64,000 nt of DNA from Erwinia sp. E_sp_B01_1 (GCF_036865545.1 NZ_CP142208.1:3968001-4032000), one strand, 5' to 3'. Numbered from the stretch's first letter, positions 1-10,744 are shown. The notes: a model not told the origin generated them from the letters alone. A program made the numbers and translations.

Positions 1-239
1 TGTGGCTTGTCTGATTTCAGACCTTTACCGGCGATAAATGCTGCGCCACCGTTAGAGAACTGGATGATAACCGGTGCTTTTACTTTTGCAGCGGTTTCCA
101 TAACGGCGTTGATGGAGTCGGTGCCCACGCAGTTAACAGCTGGCAGAGCGAATTTGTTCTCTTTCGCTACTTTGAAAATCTTCTGCACGTCGTCGCCGGT
201 GACAACACCTGGTTTTACGAAATCAAAAATTTTAGACAT
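1..239 (-). CDS. fbaA: Fructose-bisphosphate aldolase class II, N-terminal part
   Basis: The first 79 codons or so of a class II (zinc) aldolase, running off the left edge. The protein starts MSKIFDFVKPGVVTGDDVQ and continues through a conserved stretch containing PAVNCVGTDSINAVME, typical of the enterobacterial FbaA N-terminus. The family cleaves fructose-1,6-bisphosphate to DHAP and glyceraldehyde-3-phosphate in the cytoplasm. The ATG at 239 has an upstream AGGAC-type ribosome site. It lies 94 bp downstream of pgk on the same strand, as in the enterobacterial epd-pgk-fbaA operon. The catalytic zinc ligands lie outside the window. Confidence 0.95.
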   Translation of the reverse strand, partial: MSKIFDFVKPGVVTGDDVQKIFKVAKENKFALPAVNCVGTDSINAVMETAAKVKAPVIIQFSNGGAAFIAGKGLKSDKP

Positions 240-333
240 GTTTTTTGTCCTGTTTCGTCGGTCGTATTAAGAGATTCTAAGCCCGTCAGACGGGCAAATC
301 AGTCCGGCGGAAGACAAGCCTCCGCCCCAGAGG

Positions 334-1494
334 TTACTGTTTCGCACGCTCTTCAAGCATGGCAACTGCTGGCAGTTTTTTGCCTTCCACGAACTCCAGG
401 AAAGCACCGCCGCCGGTAGAGATATAAGAAATTTTATCTTCGATACCGAACAGATCGATGGCCGCCAGCGTATCACCGCCGCCGGCGATAGAGAATGCGT
501 CGCTGTCTGCAATGGCCCTGGCAACAATCTCAGTGCCTTTACGGAAGTTAGGGAATTCGAACACGCCAACCGGACCATTCCACAGGATAGTTTTGGCATC
601 TTTCAGTAACTTAGCCATCGCCTCTGCGGTCTCATCGCCGAAGTCCATGATCTCTTCATCATCCTTGACTTCGCTGACTTTTTTAACGGTAGAAGGGGCA
701 GTTTCAGAGAATTCTGTGCCAACACGGGAGTCAGTAGGAACCGGGATCTTAAATTCATCACGCAGTTTTTTAGCGGCTTCTACAAAGTCAGGCTCATACA
801 GAGACTTACCGACGTTGTTATCGATAGCCACGAAGGTGTTGGCGATACCGCCACCCACAATCACGGTATCCGCAATTTTTACCAGCGAGTTCAGCACGTC
901 AAACTTAGTGGAGACTTTAGAGCCCCCCACCACAGCAACCATTGGACGCGCTGGCTCTTTCAGGGCTTTACCCAAAGCTTCCAGTTCGTCAGCCAGCAGA
1001 GGGCCTGCACAGGCTACAGGAGCAAATTTACCTACGCCGTGGGTTGAAGCCTGCGCACGGTGTGCGGTGCCAAAGGCATCCATCACATAGATATCGCAGA
1101 GTGCGGCATATTTTTTAGAGAGGGCTTCGTCATCTTTCTTTTCGCCTTTGTTAAAGCGAACGTTTTCCAGCACCACCAGCTCACCTTCTGCAACGTCCAC
1201 GCCGTCCAGATAGTCTTTTGCCAGGCGTACTGGAGAAGAGAGTTTTTCTTTCAGATAGTTAACAACTGGCAGGAGGGAGAACTCCTCGTTGTATTCACCT
1301 TCGGTCGGGCGGCCCAGGTGGGAGGTTACCATCACTTTCGCGCCCTGCTTCAGCGCCGCTTCGATGGTCGGCAATGAAGCACGAATACGTGCATCAGACG
1401 TCACTTTCCCTTCTTTCACTGGCACGTTCAGATCGGAACGGATAAGGACGCGTTTACCAGCAAGATCCAGATCGGTCATCTTAATTACAGACAT
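334..1494 (-). CDS. pgk: Phosphoglycerate kinase
   Basis: 386 residues, the usual bacterial length. It transfers phosphate from 1,3-bisphosphoglycerate to ADP in glycolysis (cytoplasm). Visible motifs are the N-terminal substrate region [25 protein letters not shown], the AFGTAHR loop, the nucleotide region GGSKVSTK and the C-terminal [10 protein letters not shown]. The start chosen is [11 protein letters not shown] at 1494, preceded by GAGAGGA; the open frame extends 14 codons further upstream without homology. It sits between epd (50 bp upstream) and fbaA (94 bp downstream). The pgk-fbaA gap holds a perfect hairpin GCCCGTC-A-GACGGGC (281-295), a possible processing or attenuation point. Confidence 0.98.
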   Translation of the reverse strand: MSVIKMTDLDLAGKRVLIRSDLNVPVKEGKVTSDARIRASLPTIEAALKQGAKVMVTSHLGRPTEGEYNEEFSLLPVVNYLKEKLSSPVRLAKDYLDGVDVAEGELVVLENVRFNKGEKKDDEALSKKYAALCDIYVMDAFGTAHRAQASTHGVGKFAPVACAGPLLADELEALGKALKEPARPMVAVVGGSKVSTKFDVLNSLVKIADTVIVGGGIANTFVAIDNNVGKSLYEPDFVEAAKKLRDEFKIPVPTDSRVGTEFSETAPSTVKKVSEVKDDEEIMDFGDETAEAMAKLLKDAKTILWNGPVGVFEFPNFRKGTEIVARAIADSDAFSIAGGGDTLAAIDLFGIEDKISYISTGGGAFLEFVEGKKLPAVAMLEERAKQ

Positions 1495-1544
1495 GGTGAA
1501 TCCTCTCGTTGATTCTCTAAGTTTTGACAGGCGCAAACCGCGCC

Positions 1545-2564
1545 CTACCTGAAACCGCTTGCGGCCATTGCTAACGTCGTGTCGATCATCCGGTTAGCAA
1601 AGCCCCACTCGTTGTCGCACCAGACCAGCGTTTTGATCAGGTGCTGACCGCTGACCCGCGTCTGCGTGCCGTCCACAATGGCACTGTGCGGATCATGGTT
1701 AAAATCTATGGAGACTAACGGTAATTCCGTATAGTCAACTATACCACTAAATGCCCCTTCTGAGGCATTTCGCAACAAGGCATTAACTTCACACGCCTGC
1801 ACCGCATCGCGCACGCTGACGCTCAAATCAATTGCCGTCACGTTAATCGTAGGCACCCGTACGGCAATAGCTTCAAAGCGGTCATTAAATTTAGGAAAAA
1901 TACGGGTAATACCTGCGGCTAGCCGGGTATCCACCGGAATGATCGATTGACTGGCGGCGCGCGTCCGCCGCAGGTCAGTATGGTAAGCATCGATTACCTG
2001 CTGATCGTGCATGGCAGAGTGAATGGTCGTTACCGTACCCGATTCAATACCCCAGGCATCGTCCAGCAGTTTAATTACGGGAATAATACAGTTGGTAGTG
2101 CAGGAGGCGTTGGAGACGATCAGATGATCTGGCTGTAGCTCTTTCTCATTCACACCGTAGACCACGGTGGCATCCAGATCGTTACCGCCCGGATGGGAGA
2201 ACAGAACTTTTTTGGCCCCGGCGGCCAGATGCGCTTCGCCATCTGCCCGGCTGCCGTACACGCCTGTACAGTCCAGCACCACGTCGACGTTAAGCTCTTT
2301 CCAGGGCAGATCGCTGATTTCCGCACGGTGCAAAATACGGATCGTATCTTCACCCACCGACAGCAGATCCCGCTCCTGGCGAACATCCCACGCAAAACGC
2401 CCGTGGCTGGTATCGTATTTCAGCAAATGCGCCATCCCCGCTGCTTCCGCCAACTCATTGATGGCCACCACGGTGATTTCTGCACGACGTCCGGTTTCAT
2501 AGAGCGCGCGCAATACGTTGCGCCCGATGCGACCAAAACCGTTAATGGCAATGCGAACCGTCAT
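1545..2564 (-). CDS. epd: D-erythrose-4-phosphate dehydrogenase
   Basis: 339 residues of the GapA-like family. It oxidises erythrose-4-phosphate to 4-phosphoerythronate, the first step of pyridoxal phosphate synthesis in gammaproteobacteria. The Rossmann signature is [15 protein letters not shown] at the N-terminus; the catalytic cysteine is in SNASCTTNC (about Cys155), with HSAMHDQQ downstream. Its place at the head of epd-pgk-fbaA, and features that differ from GapA (SNASCTTN rather than the GAPDH SCTTNCLAP context), favour Epd over a second GAPDH. A Cra-type operator lies about 130 bp upstream of the start. Confidence 0.96.
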   Translation of the reverse strand: MTVRIAINGFGRIGRNVLRALYETGRRAEITVVAINELAEAAGMAHLLKYDTSHGRFAWDVRQERDLLSVGEDTIRILHRAEISDLPWKELNVDVVLDCTGVYGSRADGEAHLAAGAKKVLFSHPGGNDLDATVVYGVNEKELQPDHLIVSNASCTTNCIIPVIKLLDDAWGIESGTVTTIHSAMHDQQVIDAYHTDLRRTRAASQSIIPVDTRLAAGITRIFPKFNDRFEAIAVRVPTINVTAIDLSVSVRDAVQACEVNALLRNASEGAFSGIVDYTELPLVSIDFNHDPHSAIVDGTQTRVSGQHLIKTLVWCDNEWGFANRMIDTTLAMAASGFR

Positions 2565-2692
2565 ATCACTCCTGCATCCGAATTCAGTGTAAAACTGGAG
2601 CTTTAGCCTGAGCCAGGCACTGATGTTTGTACAGGGAATTCTTCTGGAAACAGCGCTGTACTTCGCCCGTTTTTCAACAGTGCTTACGCTAA

Positions 2693-2706
2693 CTGAAACG
2701 GTTCAG
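2693..2706. promoter_or_regulatory. Cra (FruR)-type operator upstream of epd
   Basis: CTGAAACGGTTCAG is a near-perfect palindrome matching the Cra consensus as I recall it (TGAAACGTTTCA). It lies about 130 bp upstream of the epd start, in the 356-bp gap between epd and tktA. Cra control of epd-pgk-fbaA is known in E. coli. The rest of the gap holds the tktA terminator and, at 2768-2787, a TGTGA-containing half-palindrome that could be a weak CRP site. No coding sequence is seen in the gap. Confidence 0.6.
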
Positions 2707-2827
2707 CCACAATAATTGAAGTGAGGAATAATAGGAATGACGAGGATCAATTGCTGCGACAATCTTTGGATCTGTGTCACAGATTTGGAAAATTTTGCCC
2801 GGAGGACCCGCGCGTAACAAAAAGAAC

Positions 2828-2851
2828 AGGGGCGGGATAATCCCCGCCCCT
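2828..2851 (-). terminator. Rho-independent terminator of tktA
   Basis: A 9-bp GC-rich stem AGGGGCGGG/CCCGCCCCT with a 6-nt loop lies about 70 bp downstream of the tktA stop. Reading on the minus strand it is followed by GTTCTTTTTG, an interrupted U tract. Confidence 0.65.
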
Positions 2852-2920
2852 CAGACTACTCACGAATACCAAAGCGATGAGAGCCTGCTCATCAGCGGAA
2901 TCATTCCCGCCCCATCACTC

Positions 2921-4912
2921 TTACAGCAGTTCTTTCGCTTTAGCGACCACGTTATCCACGGTGAAGCCAAACATTTCAAACAGCTGCTCAGCAGGCGCAG
3001 ACTCACCGAAAGTGGTCATGCCCACGATAGCACCGTTCAGACCGGTGTATTTGAACCAGTAATCAGCGATACCGGCTTCAATAGCCACGCGAGCGGAGAC
3101 AGCTTTTGGCAGCACGGATTCACGGTAAGCCGCATCCTGCTTGTCGAAAGCATCGGTGGATGGCATAGAGACAACGCGAACCTTACGGCCTTCAGAGGTC
3201 AGACGGTCATACGCGCCCACGGCCAGTTCAACTTCTGAACCGGTAGCGATCAGGATCACGTCAGGCTGGCCTTCGCAATCTTTCAACACATAACCACCGC
3301 GTGCCACGTTCGCCAGCTGCTCAGCAGTACGATCCTGCTGCGCCAGGTTCTGACGGGAGAAGATCAGCGCCGTTGGGCCATCAAAACGCTCGATAGCGTA
3401 TTTCCAGGCTACCGCGGACTCAACCTGGTCGCACGGACGCCACAGGCTCATGTTCGGGGTCACGCGCAGGCTGGCCATCTGCTCAACCGGCTGGTGCGTC
3501 GGGCCATCTTCACCCAGACCGATGGAGTCATGGGTATAGACCATCACCTGACGGATTTTCATCAGCGCAGCCATACGGGCAGCGTTACGGGCATATTCCA
3601 CAAACATCAGGAAGGTAGCGGTGTAAGGCAGGAAACCACCGTGCAGCGTGATGCCGTTAGCGATAGCGGTCATGCCGAATTCGCGCACGCCGTAATGAAT
3701 GTAGTTACCGGCTGCCTCTACGTTGATTGGCTTAGAACCAGACCACATGGTCAGGTTGCTTGGTGCCAGGTCAGCGGAACCGCCCAGATACTCCGGCAGC
3801 AGTTTACCAAAAGCTTCCAGCGTGTTCTGGGAGGCTTTACGGCTGGCAATTTTCGCCGGATTAGCTTGCAGCTGTTCGATGAATTTCTGCGACTCTGCCT
3901 GCCAGTTAGCTGGCAGCTCGTTGCCCATACGGCGGGTAAATTCCTGCGCCAGTTCTGGATGAGCTTTTGCGTAAGCGGCAAACTTCTCGTTCCAGGCCGC
4001 TTCTTTAACCTGACCGGCTTCTTTAGCATCCCACTGCGTGTAGATATCCTGAGGGATTTCAAACGGAGCGTGAGTCCAGCCCAGCTGCTTACGGGTCAGT
4101 GCCACTTCATCATCACCCAGCGGTGCGCCGTGTGAATCGTGCGTGCCGGCTTTGTTAGGTGAGCCAAAGCCAATCACGGTTTTGCACATCAGCAGGGAAG
4201 GCTTATCGCTGACCGCTTTCGCTTCTTCAACCGCTTTTTTGATGGCTTCTGCATCGTGACCATCAACGCCACGCACCACATGCCAGCCATAAGATTCGAA
4301 ACGCTTAGCCGTGTCATCAGTGAACCAGCCGTCAATGTGGCCGTCGATAGAGATGCCGTTGTCATCATAGAAGGCAACCAGTTTGCCCAGCTTCAGCGTA
4401 CCCGCCAGCGAGCATACTTCGTGGGAAATGCCTTCCATCATGCAGCCGTCGCCCATAAACACGTAGGTGCTATGGTCAACAATGTCGTGGCCCGGACGGT
4501 TGAACTGAGCGGCCATAGTGCGCTCGGCGATCGCCATACCTACAGCGTTCGCCACGCCCTGACCTAATGGGCCGGTGGTGGTTTCCACGCCAGCGGTATA
4601 ACCGAATTCAGGGTGACCTGGAGTTTTAGAGTGCAGCTGGCGGAAGTTAGCCAGTTCAGCAATCGGCAGATCGTAGCCGCTGAGGTGCAGCAGGCTGTAG
4701 ATCAGCATTGAACCGTGACCGTTGGACAGCACGAAGCGGTCACGATCGGCCCACATCGGATTGGCTGGGTTATGGTTCAGGAATTCACGCCACAATACTT
4801 CGGCGATATCTGCCATGCCCATAGGGGCGCCCGGGTGGCCAGATTTAGCTTTTTGTACCGCATCCATACTTAATGCGCGAATAGCGTTAGCAAGCTCTTT
4901 ACGAGAGGACAT
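2921..4912 (-). CDS. tktA: Transketolase
   Basis: 663 residues, the full length of enterobacterial TktA. It is a thiamine diphosphate enzyme that moves two-carbon units between pentose phosphate sugars. The N-terminal [13 protein letters not shown] holds the substrate histidine near residue 26; the ThDP motif begins GDGCMMEG at residue 154, with the conserved Asn in [10 protein letters not shown]; the pyrimidine domain has VFVEY-type and [16 protein letters not shown] motifs. It starts at ATG 4912. The loiP gene is divergent across a 285-bp gap. tktA rather than tktB is called from synteny with epd-pgk-fbaA and loiP. Confidence 0.97.
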   Translation of the reverse strand: MSSRKELANAIRALSMDAVQKAKSGHPGAPMGMADIAEVLWREFLNHNPANPMWADRDRFVLSNGHGSMLIYSLLHLSGYDLPIAELANFRQLHSKTPGHPEFGYTAGVETTTGPLGQGVANAVGMAIAERTMAAQFNRPGHDIVDHSTYVFMGDGCMMEGISHEVCSLAGTLKLGKLVAFYDDNGISIDGHIDGWFTDDTAKRFESYGWHVVRGVDGHDAEAIKKAVEEAKAVSDKPSLLMCKTVIGFGSPNKAGTHDSHGAPLGDDEVALTRKQLGWTHAPFEIPQDIYTQWDAKEAGQVKEAAWNEKFAAYAKAHPELAQEFTRRMGNELPANWQAESQKFIEQLQANPAKIASRKASQNTLEAFGKLLPEYLGGSADLAPSNLTMWSGSKPINVEAAGNYIHYGVREFGMTAIANGITLHGGFLPYTATFLMFVEYARNAARMAALMKIRQVMVYTHDSIGLGEDGPTHQPVEQMASLRVTPNMSLWRPCDQVESAVAWKYAIERFDGPTALIFSRQNLAQQDRTAEQLANVARGGYVLKDCEGQPDVILIATGSEVELAVGAYDRLTSEGRKVRVVSMPSTDAFDKQDAAYRESVLPKAVSARVAIEAGIADYWFKYTGLNGAIVGMTTFGESAPAEQLFEMFGFTVDNVVAKAKELL

Positions 4913-5002
4913 GTTTTGCTCCAGGTCGGATTGTACGCTTCGCCGTCCTTAACCTATTTTAATCAATGAGTTATCAGGCAAAGTGGTAAAAGTCGACCCT
5001 CA

Positions 5003-5033
5003 ATGTACATGAAAAACAGCCCGCATGTACATG
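5003..5033. repeat. Paired ATGTACATG palindromes between tktA and loiP
   Basis: ATGTACATG occurs at 5003-5011 and 5025-5033. Both copies have the palindromic ATGTACAT core and their starts are 22 bp apart, about two helical turns. They lie in the shared upstream region of tktA and loiP, so they could be a pair of operator half-sites for an unidentified regulator. No family match is claimed. Confidence 0.4.
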
Positions 5034-5197
5034 GCGAAACGTGCAAAATGGCAGGGACAAACTTGCGCTTTGCTCTGATTGCGACTAGCCATGTAAGGCT
5101 GCAAGCGTTATAACGCCTTATTTATCTGCTTTATTATTTTCTGCCAGTTTGGCAGGTGCTTGTTTTTATTACCTTGTTACTGAATGGATAAAACATC

Positions 5198-5950
5198 ATG
5201 AAACTCCGTACTTCTTTAATGACTCTCGGCGTGGTTACCGCACTTTCTGGTTGCCAGAACTTCGACAGCAATGCCCTGATGCAGTCCGGTGCGCAGGCTT
5301 ATCAGGCTGCCTCGTTGAGCGATGAGCAGGTCAAAGAGCTGAGCGTGAAATCCTGTGCCCAGATGGACAGCGAAGCGCAGATTGCTCCTGCCAGCAGCGT
5401 TTATACCCAACGTCTGAATAAAATCGCCAAAGCACTGGGCGATAACATTGATGGCACTCCGGCCAACTATAAGGTTTACCTGACTAAAGACGTTAACGCC
5501 TGGGCGATGGCGAATGGCTGTATCCGCGTTTACAGCGGATTAATGGACCTGATGACCGATAACGAAGTGGAAGGCGTACTGGGCCATGAAATGGGCCACG
5601 TGGCGCTGGGCCATACCCGCCGTGCGATGCAGGTTGCTTACGGCACCACAGCCGCCCGTACCGCCGCAGCTTCTGTAGGTGGCATCGCTGGTTCGCTTTC
5701 TCAGTCACAGCTTGGCGACCTGGGCGAAAAGCTGGTTAATGCCCAGTTCTCGCAAAAGCAGGAATCACAGGCGGATGACTACTCCTTCGATCTGTTAAAA
5801 AAACGCGGCATCAGCCAGCAGGGTCTGGTGACCAGCTTCGAGAAGCTGTCTAAACTGGAAGGCACTCATGAGAGCAGCATGTTTGATTCTCACCCGTCTT
5901 CTGACTCCCGTGCTCAACACCTCAAAGATCGTCTCGCTGCCGAAAAGTAA
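5198..5950 (+). CDS. loiP: Periplasmic metalloprotease lipoprotein LoiP (M48)
   Basis: 250 residues. It has a lipoprotein signal peptide with lipobox LSGC (Cys19), then an M48 metalloprotease domain with the zinc motif HEMGH at 130-134 and a third ligand in the ESQADDYSFDLL region (the ExxxD element of M48). E. coli LoiP (YggG) is an outer-membrane-anchored protease that is induced at low osmolarity and works with BepA. It is divergent from tktA as in E. coli and ends 17 bp before a strong terminator shared with the convergent speB. Asn20 after the lipid cysteine is Gln here, not Asp, so outer-membrane sorting is expected. Confidence 0.93.
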   Translation: MKLRTSLMTLGVVTALSGCQNFDSNALMQSGAQAYQAASLSDEQVKELSVKSCAQMDSEAQIAPASSVYTQRLNKIAKALGDNIDGTPANYKVYLTKDVNAWAMANGCIRVYSGLMDLMTDNEVEGVLGHEMGHVALGHTRRAMQVAYGTTAARTAAASVGGIAGSLSQSQLGDLGEKLVNAQFSQKQESQADDYSFDLLKKRGISQQGLVTSFEKLSKLEGTHESSMFDSHPSSDSRAQHLKDRLAAEK

Positions 5951-5966
5951 GGTATCGCGATAAAAA

Positions 5967-5992
5967 AAGGGCGCCCCTTCCGGGACGCCCTT
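5967..5992. terminator. Bidirectional terminator between loiP and speB
   Basis: AAGGGCG pairs with CGCCCTT, with an inner CCC/GGG stem across the loop TTCC. It is flanked by an A-tract on the left and a T-rich stretch on the right, so it can terminate convergent loiP (+) and speB (-). Confidence 0.8.
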
Positions 5993-6009
5993 CTCTCTAC
6001 AGGCAGAAT

Positions 6010-6933
6010 TTACTCGCCTTTATTCACAGCCTGAACATGCAGCATATCCAGCGCCAGCGTGGCCGCCGCCAGAGCAGTCAAATCAGACTGGTCATAGCCT
6101 GGCGCAACTTCTACCAGATCCATCCCCACAATGTTCAGCCCCTGAAGGCCGCGCACCAGTTTGGTCGCTTTATCCGTGGTCAGGCCACCAATCACTGGCG
6201 TCCCGGTTCCCGGAGCATGCGCCGGATCCAGGCAGTCAATATCAAACGTCAGGTAGACCGGCATATCGCCAACAATCTGTTTTACCTGAGCAATGATGTC
6301 ATCCACGCTGCGGTCGTTGACCTGAGCAGCATCCAGCACGTTGAAGCCCAGCGAGGCATCAAACTCGGTACGGATACCGATCTGCACTGAATGTGCCGGA
6401 TCGATCAGACCTTCTTTTGGCGCATGGTGGAACATGGTGCCGTGGTCAAAGGTCGGTCCGTTAGAGTAGGTATCGGTATGCGCATCGAAATGCACCAGCG
6501 CCATCTTACCGAAGTATTTAGCATGGGCGCGTAGCAGCGGCAGCGTGACGTAGTGGTCACCGCCGAAAGTCATCATACGCTTGCCGTTAGCCAGCAGTTT
6601 CTCAGCATGGGCCTGTAACTTATCGGACAGGTCCTGTGAATCACCAAAAGCGTAAACCAGATCGCCGCAGTCGATCACTTTCAGACGCTGACGCAGATCG
6701 AACTTCCACGGCCAGCGGCAACCTTCCCACGCCAGGTTAGTGGAAATTTGACGGATTGCGCCCGGACCAAGACGGCTACCAGGACGACCAGAGGTCGCCG
6801 CATCGAATGGAATGCCGGTGATCACCCACTCGGCATCGCTGTCGTAGGGCTGGAAATTTACCGGAAAACGCATAAAACCAAAGGCGTTTGAAACCAGTGA
6901 GTTATCGTACTGGTTGCCCAGGGTGTTATTCAT
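6010..6933 (-). CDS. speB: Agmatinase
   Basis: 307 residues of the ureohydrolase family. It hydrolyses agmatine to putrescine and urea. The two-Mn centre motifs are all present: GGDHY (His127), DAHTD (Asp150, His152, Asp154) and the later DIDCLDP. Length equals E. coli SpeB within one residue. The start at 6933 follows a short leader 16 bp after the speA stop, so speA-speB form an operon that runs arginine to agmatine to putrescine. A shared terminator with loiP follows. Confidence 0.97.
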   Translation of the reverse strand: MNNTLGNQYDNSLVSNAFGFMRFPVNFQPYDSDAEWVITGIPFDAATSGRPGSRLGPGAIRQISTNLAWEGCRWPWKFDLRQRLKVIDCGDLVYAFGDSQDLSDKLQAHAEKLLANGKRMMTFGGDHYVTLPLLRAHAKYFGKMALVHFDAHTDTYSNGPTFDHGTMFHHAPKEGLIDPAHSVQIGIRTEFDASLGFNVLDAAQVNDRSVDDIIAQVKQIVGDMPVYLTFDIDCLDPAHAPGTGTPVIGGLTTDKATKLVRGLQGLNIVGMDLVEVAPGYDQSDLTALAAATLALDMLHVQAVNKGE

Positions 6934-6949
6934 ACTGAATCCTCTTTAA

Positions 6950-8926
6950 TTACTCATCTTCCAGATAGGTATAGCCGTACAGGCCAGCTTCAAACTCTTC
7001 CAGGAACTGCGCGCGAAGCTCTTCATCCAGATCGCTCTCTTTGATCTGGTTACGGAAGTGAGTTAACAATTCCTGAGGATCAAGCTGAACATACTCCAGC
7101 ATATCGGCGACGGTATCCCCTTCATCGGAGAGCTGTACATCTACCCGGCCATCGGCATAGGCGAAGACGTCAACCGCCTCGGTATCGCCGAACAGATTGT
7201 GCATGTTGCCCAGAATTTCCTGATAGGCTCCCACCATAAAGAAGCCCAGCATCGGCGGATTATCCACATCGTATTCAGGCATCGGCATGGTAGTGGCAAT
7301 GCCATCGCCATCCACATAGTGATCGATGGTGCCATCGGAATCACAGGTGATGTCCAGCAGGACAGCGCGGCGCTCAGGTGATTTGTTCAGCCCTTCAAGC
7401 GGCAGCACCGGGAACAGCTGATCGATACCCCAGGCATCCGGCATCGACTGGAACAGCGAGAAGTTGACGTAAATTTTATCCGCCATGCGCTCCTGCAGCT
7501 CGTCGATTATTGGACGGTGTGCACGGTTGCTGGGATCCAGATGCTGCTGAATATAGTGGCAGATGTTCAGATAGAGTTGTTCAGACCAGGCACGCTGTTT
7601 CAGGTCGTAGGTACCCTGCGAATAACCGGTATGGATATCAAACAGATCCATCTGGCTGTCGTGCAGCCATTCACGCAGCGAGCGGCGGTTATTTGGCTCG
7701 TGCATCTCCTGCCAGGTGTCCCACATGCTGACAACAGGACGTGGCGAATCTTCAGATGGCGGCAACGGCTCGCTGAATTCGTTACGTTCCACACCAATAA
7801 TGTTGGAAACCAGCACGGTATGGTGCGCAGTAACGGCGCGGCCAGACTCGGTGATCACTGTCGGGTGCGGCAGACCATGCTCTTCACAGGCATCGCCAAT
7901 AGCCCAGATCACATTGTTGGCATATTCGTTCAGGCCATAGTTCACGGAACAGTCGGACTGAGAGCGGGTCCCTTCGTAATCCACGCCCAGACCGCCACCC
8001 ACATCGAAGCACTGGATATTAACGCCCAGCTTAGCCAGCTCAACGTAGAAGCGGGCTGACTCGCGGACGCCGGTGGCGATATCACGAATGTTCGCCATCT
8101 GTGAACCCAGGTGGAAGTGCAGCAGCTGCAGGCTTTCCATCCGGCCCGCTTCGCGCATGATCTCCACCAGCTTAAGAACCTGGGTAGCTGACAGGCCAAA
8201 CTTCGACTTTTCACCGCCGCTGGATTGCCACTTGCCTGAACCCTGAGAGGCCAGACGGGCACGAATACCCAGACGAGGGATCACGTTCAGACGCTCCGCC
8301 TCTTCAAGTACCAGCTTCACTTCGGTCATTTTTTCCAGCACCAGATAGACCTTATGGCCCATCTTTTCGCCGATCAACGCCAGACGAATGTACTCACGGT
8401 CTTTATAGCCGTTACAGACGATAACCGAACGCGTCATGCCAGCATGGGCCAGCACGGCCATCAGCTCAGCTTTGGAACCGGCTTCCAGACCCAGCGGTTC
8501 GCCCGAGTTGATCAACGACTCGATGACGCGTTTATGCTGGTTCACTTTAATCGGGTAGACCAGGAAGTAATCACCGCGATAACCGTAAGATTCACGGGCG
8601 CGTTTGAACGCGGCGTTTATCGAACGCAAGCGATGTTGCAGAATCTGAGGGAAACAAAACAGGGCGGGAAGACGCTGGCCATCAGCCTCGCGCTCTTTAA
8701 CCAGTTTTGCTAAATCGACGCGCGCTTCTGGCACGTCCGGGTCCGGACAAACACTGATGTGTCCAAGCTCATTCACGTCATAGTAATTATTGCCCCACCA
8801 GGCAATATTATAGGTGCGCAGCATCTTGCTGGCATCTTGATCGCTCATAGCTACCTCCTGCATGGAGCGGAGTACACCCTGTTCGCCTGCTGACGAACCC
8901 TTGATAGTCTTCATGTCGTCAGACAT
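6950..8926 (-). CDS. speA: Biosynthetic arginine decarboxylase
   Basis: 658 residues. This PLP enzyme decarboxylates arginine to agmatine. The PLP lysine is in VYPIKVNQH (Lys127 counted from MSDDMK), the glycine-rich phosphate loop is [12 protein letters not shown], and CDSDG is near residue 530. The start is set at ATG 8926 because GAGG lies 6 nt upstream; the in-frame TTG four codons earlier would overlap that site. Its first codons are overlapped in another frame by a small YqgB-like frame (8919-9035). speB follows after 16 bp. Confidence 0.97.
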   Translation of the reverse strand: MSDDMKTIKGSSAGEQGVLRSMQEVAMSDQDASKMLRTYNIAWWGNNYYDVNELGHISVCPDPDVPEARVDLAKLVKEREADGQRLPALFCFPQILQHRLRSINAAFKRARESYGYRGDYFLVYPIKVNQHKRVIESLINSGEPLGLEAGSKAELMAVLAHAGMTRSVIVCNGYKDREYIRLALIGEKMGHKVYLVLEKMTEVKLVLEEAERLNVIPRLGIRARLASQGSGKWQSSGGEKSKFGLSATQVLKLVEIMREAGRMESLQLLHFHLGSQMANIRDIATGVRESARFYVELAKLGVNIQCFDVGGGLGVDYEGTRSQSDCSVNYGLNEYANNVIWAIGDACEEHGLPHPTVITESGRAVTAHHTVLVSNIIGVERNEFSEPLPPSEDSPRPVVSMWDTWQEMHEPNNRRSLREWLHDSQMDLFDIHTGYSQGTYDLKQRAWSEQLYLNICHYIQQHLDPSNRAHRPIIDELQERMADKIYVNFSLFQSMPDAWGIDQLFPVLPLEGLNKSPERRAVLLDITCDSDGTIDHYVDGDGIATTMPMPEYDVDNPPMLGFFMVGAYQEILGNMHNLFGDTEAVDVFAYADGRVDVQLSDEGDTVADMLEYVQLDPQELLTHFRNQIKESDLDEELRAQFLEEFEAGLYGYTYLEDE

Positions 8927-9035
8927 TACGAGCCTCAAAATTGAATGATGCGGAACAGTTATCTACTATCGCAGGGAAACACTGCAACAACAACCCATCG
9001 ACTACCGGGAAACCCAGCATAAAAAGCTGGCGCAT
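8919..9035 (-). CDS. yqgB: YqgB-like small protein upstream of speA
   Basis: A 38-residue frame from ATG 9035 that ends inside the first codons of speA in a different frame. Its centre reads [14 protein letters not shown], which lines up with the E. coli YqgB segment GLLSQFQAAIVVNC as I remember it, and the position directly upstream of speA is the same as in E. coli. The N-terminus differs and the ribosome site is weak (GAGA about 14 nt upstream). Function is not known to me; the stop-over-start overlap would couple its translation to speA. The call rests on short similarity plus synteny. Confidence 0.45.
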   Translation of the reverse strand: MRQLFMLGFPVVDGLLLQCFPAIVDNCSASFNFEARNV

Positions 9036-9403
9036 CACACCAATCGGTCTCTAAGTATAACATCATTCACGGCTGGCTCAGGCGTTGGACGGCGCATGGC
9101 AAAAATCCTTCAGTGAAAATCTGAGAGCAGAGAGAACGGCTTGGGTAAAGGGTTAACCCGGCGGGTGTCGGTATAAAGACGACCGGAAGCGGGCGCAGGG
9201 TTTGCGATACCAGGAAAGGTATGTGATGCCGGGGCATATAAGGCAGCGGCGTTTTATACAGCCAGATCGCCCTGAATGCAAAATCAAAATGTGCGAATTG
9301 TGTAGTCTGTCAGGAAATTTTGACACTTTGATGGCTGGCAGAAACTTTCATTAAAGAAAAAAGGCTGGCAATCCGATTAATGAGTAACCTAAAATAGCCG
9401 TCC
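9036..9403. other. Non-coding region between yqgB/speA and metK
   Basis: I see no protein gene here. The segment should carry the promoters of speA (minus) and metK (plus). A plausible -10 for metK is TAAAAT at 9390-9395, just before the MetJ box array. A short hairpin CCAGC/GCTGG lies just inside the yqgB-like frame at about 9014-9030. Confidence 0.4.
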
Positions 9404-9443
9404 AGATGTTAATCCATCTATACCGGTTAACTTCTAAGCGTCT
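9404..9443 (+). promoter_or_regulatory. Tandem MetJ boxes upstream of metK
   Basis: Five contiguous 8-bp units (AGATGTTA, ATCCATCT, ATACCGGT, TAACTTCT, AAGCGTCT) can be laid out end to end and compared with the met box AGACGTCT; they match at 5, 5, 4, 5 and 6 of 8 positions by my count. MetJ with S-adenosylmethionine binds cooperatively to such arrays and represses metK in enterobacteria. The array lies just downstream of a candidate -10 (TAAAAT, 9390-9395), which suits repression. Confidence 0.6.
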
Positions 9444-9569
9444 TCTATTGTAGTACTGCTCATGGCTTTGCCTGAGGGGGCGCTGGGAAAGTAAGCCAGC
9501 ATGAACTGGCATTCAGACTTTAGCGCTAAGCAGTCGATTTCAACCCGTATTCAGTAAGGTAAAGAATTA

Positions 9570-10724
9570 ATGGCTAAACACCTTTTCACTTCCGAGTCCG
9601 TCTCAGAAGGACATCCTGACAAAATCGCCGACCAGATTTCTGATGCTGTGCTCGATGCCATCCTCGAGCAGGATCCGAAAGCCCGCGTTGCTTGCGAAAC
9701 CTATGTTAAAACCGGCATGGTGCTGGTCGGTGGTGAAATCACCACTTCGGCCTGGGTAGATATCGAAGAGATCACCCGTAATACCGTGCGCGAAATCGGT
9801 TATGTCCATTCCGATATGGGCTTTGATGCTAATTCCTGCGCCGTACTGAATGCCATCGGTAAACAGTCCCCGGATATCAATCAGGGTGTTGACCGTGCCG
9901 ATCCGCTGGAACAGGGTGCAGGCGATCAGGGTCTGATGTTTGGTTATGCCACCAATGAAACTGATGTCCTGATGCCTGCTCCGGTGACTTATGCTCACCG
10001 TCTGGTGCAGCGTCAGGCCGAAGTGCGTAAAAACGGCACGCTGCCGTGGCTGCGCCCGGATGCCAAGAGCCAGATCACCTTCCAGTATGACGCGGGTAAA
10101 ATCGTCGGTATTGATGCGGTAGTTCTGTCTACTCAGCACTCTGAAGATATCTCGCAGAAAGATCTGCAGGAAGCGGTGATGGAAGAGATCATCAAGCCGG
10201 TTCTGCCGGAAGAGTGGATCACTTCCAACACCAAGTACCACATCAACCCGACTGGCCGTTTCGTTATCGGTGGCCCAATGGGTGACTGCGGTCTGACCGG
10301 TCGTAAAATTATTGTTGATACCTACGGCGGCATGGCCCGTCACGGTGGCGGTGCTTTCTCCGGTAAAGATCCGTCCAAGGTTGACCGTTCTGCAGCCTAT
10401 GCTGCTCGCTACGTTGCAAAAAATATTGTTGCCGCTGGCCTTGCAGACCGCTGTGAGATTCAGGTTTCCTACGCTATCGGCGTGGCAGAGCCTACCTCCA
10501 TCATGGTTGAAACCTTCGGTACCGAGAAAGTCCCAACTGAACAACTGACCCTGCTGGTGCGTGAGTTCTTCGACCTGCGTCCATACGGTCTGATTCAGAT
10601 GCTGGATCTGCTGCACCCAATGTACCGTGAGACAGCCGCATACGGCCACTTCGGTCGTGAGCATTTCCCATGGGAAAAAACCGACAAGGCTGAACTGCTG
10701 CGTGAAGCTGCTGGCCTGAAGTAA
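9570..10724 (+). CDS. metK: S-adenosylmethionine synthase
   Basis: 384 residues, identical in length to E. coli MetK. It makes S-adenosylmethionine from methionine and ATP. The N-terminus [19 protein letters not shown] holds the ATP-binding histidine and metal Asp; [12 protein letters not shown] and the P-loop-like region [14 protein letters not shown] are diagnostic. AAGG lies upstream of ATG 9570. It is monocistronic, ending in a strong terminator, with a MetJ box array upstream. Confidence 0.98.
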   Translation: MAKHLFTSESVSEGHPDKIADQISDAVLDAILEQDPKARVACETYVKTGMVLVGGEITTSAWVDIEEITRNTVREIGYVHSDMGFDANSCAVLNAIGKQSPDINQGVDRADPLEQGAGDQGLMFGYATNETDVLMPAPVTYAHRLVQRQAEVRKNGTLPWLRPDAKSQITFQYDAGKIVGIDAVVLSTQHSEDISQKDLQEAVMEEIIKPVLPEEWITSNTKYHINPTGRFVIGGPMGDCGLTGRKIIVDTYGGMARHGGGAFSGKDPSKVDRSAAYAARYVAKNIVAAGLADRCEIQVSYAIGVAEPTSIMVETFGTEKVPTEQLTLLVREFFDLRPYGLIQMLDLLHPMYRETAAYGHFGREHFPWEKTDKAELLREAAGLK

Positions 10725-10744
10725 GCGTTAAAAGGCGGTTCTGA

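Noticed and set aside
2768..2787. CRP site upstream of epd
   Set aside because: Only one half (TGTGA) fits well; the other half matches poorly, so it is not listed as a feature.
8936..8938. TTG at 8938 as speA start
   Set aside because: It would use the GAGG ribosome site as codons; ATG 8926 has that site at a good distance and matches E. coli SpeA.
9603..10664. A 353-codon open frame antisense to metK
   Set aside because: It mirrors a highly conserved housekeeping gene, has no family likeness and no ribosome site; a codon-usage shadow.
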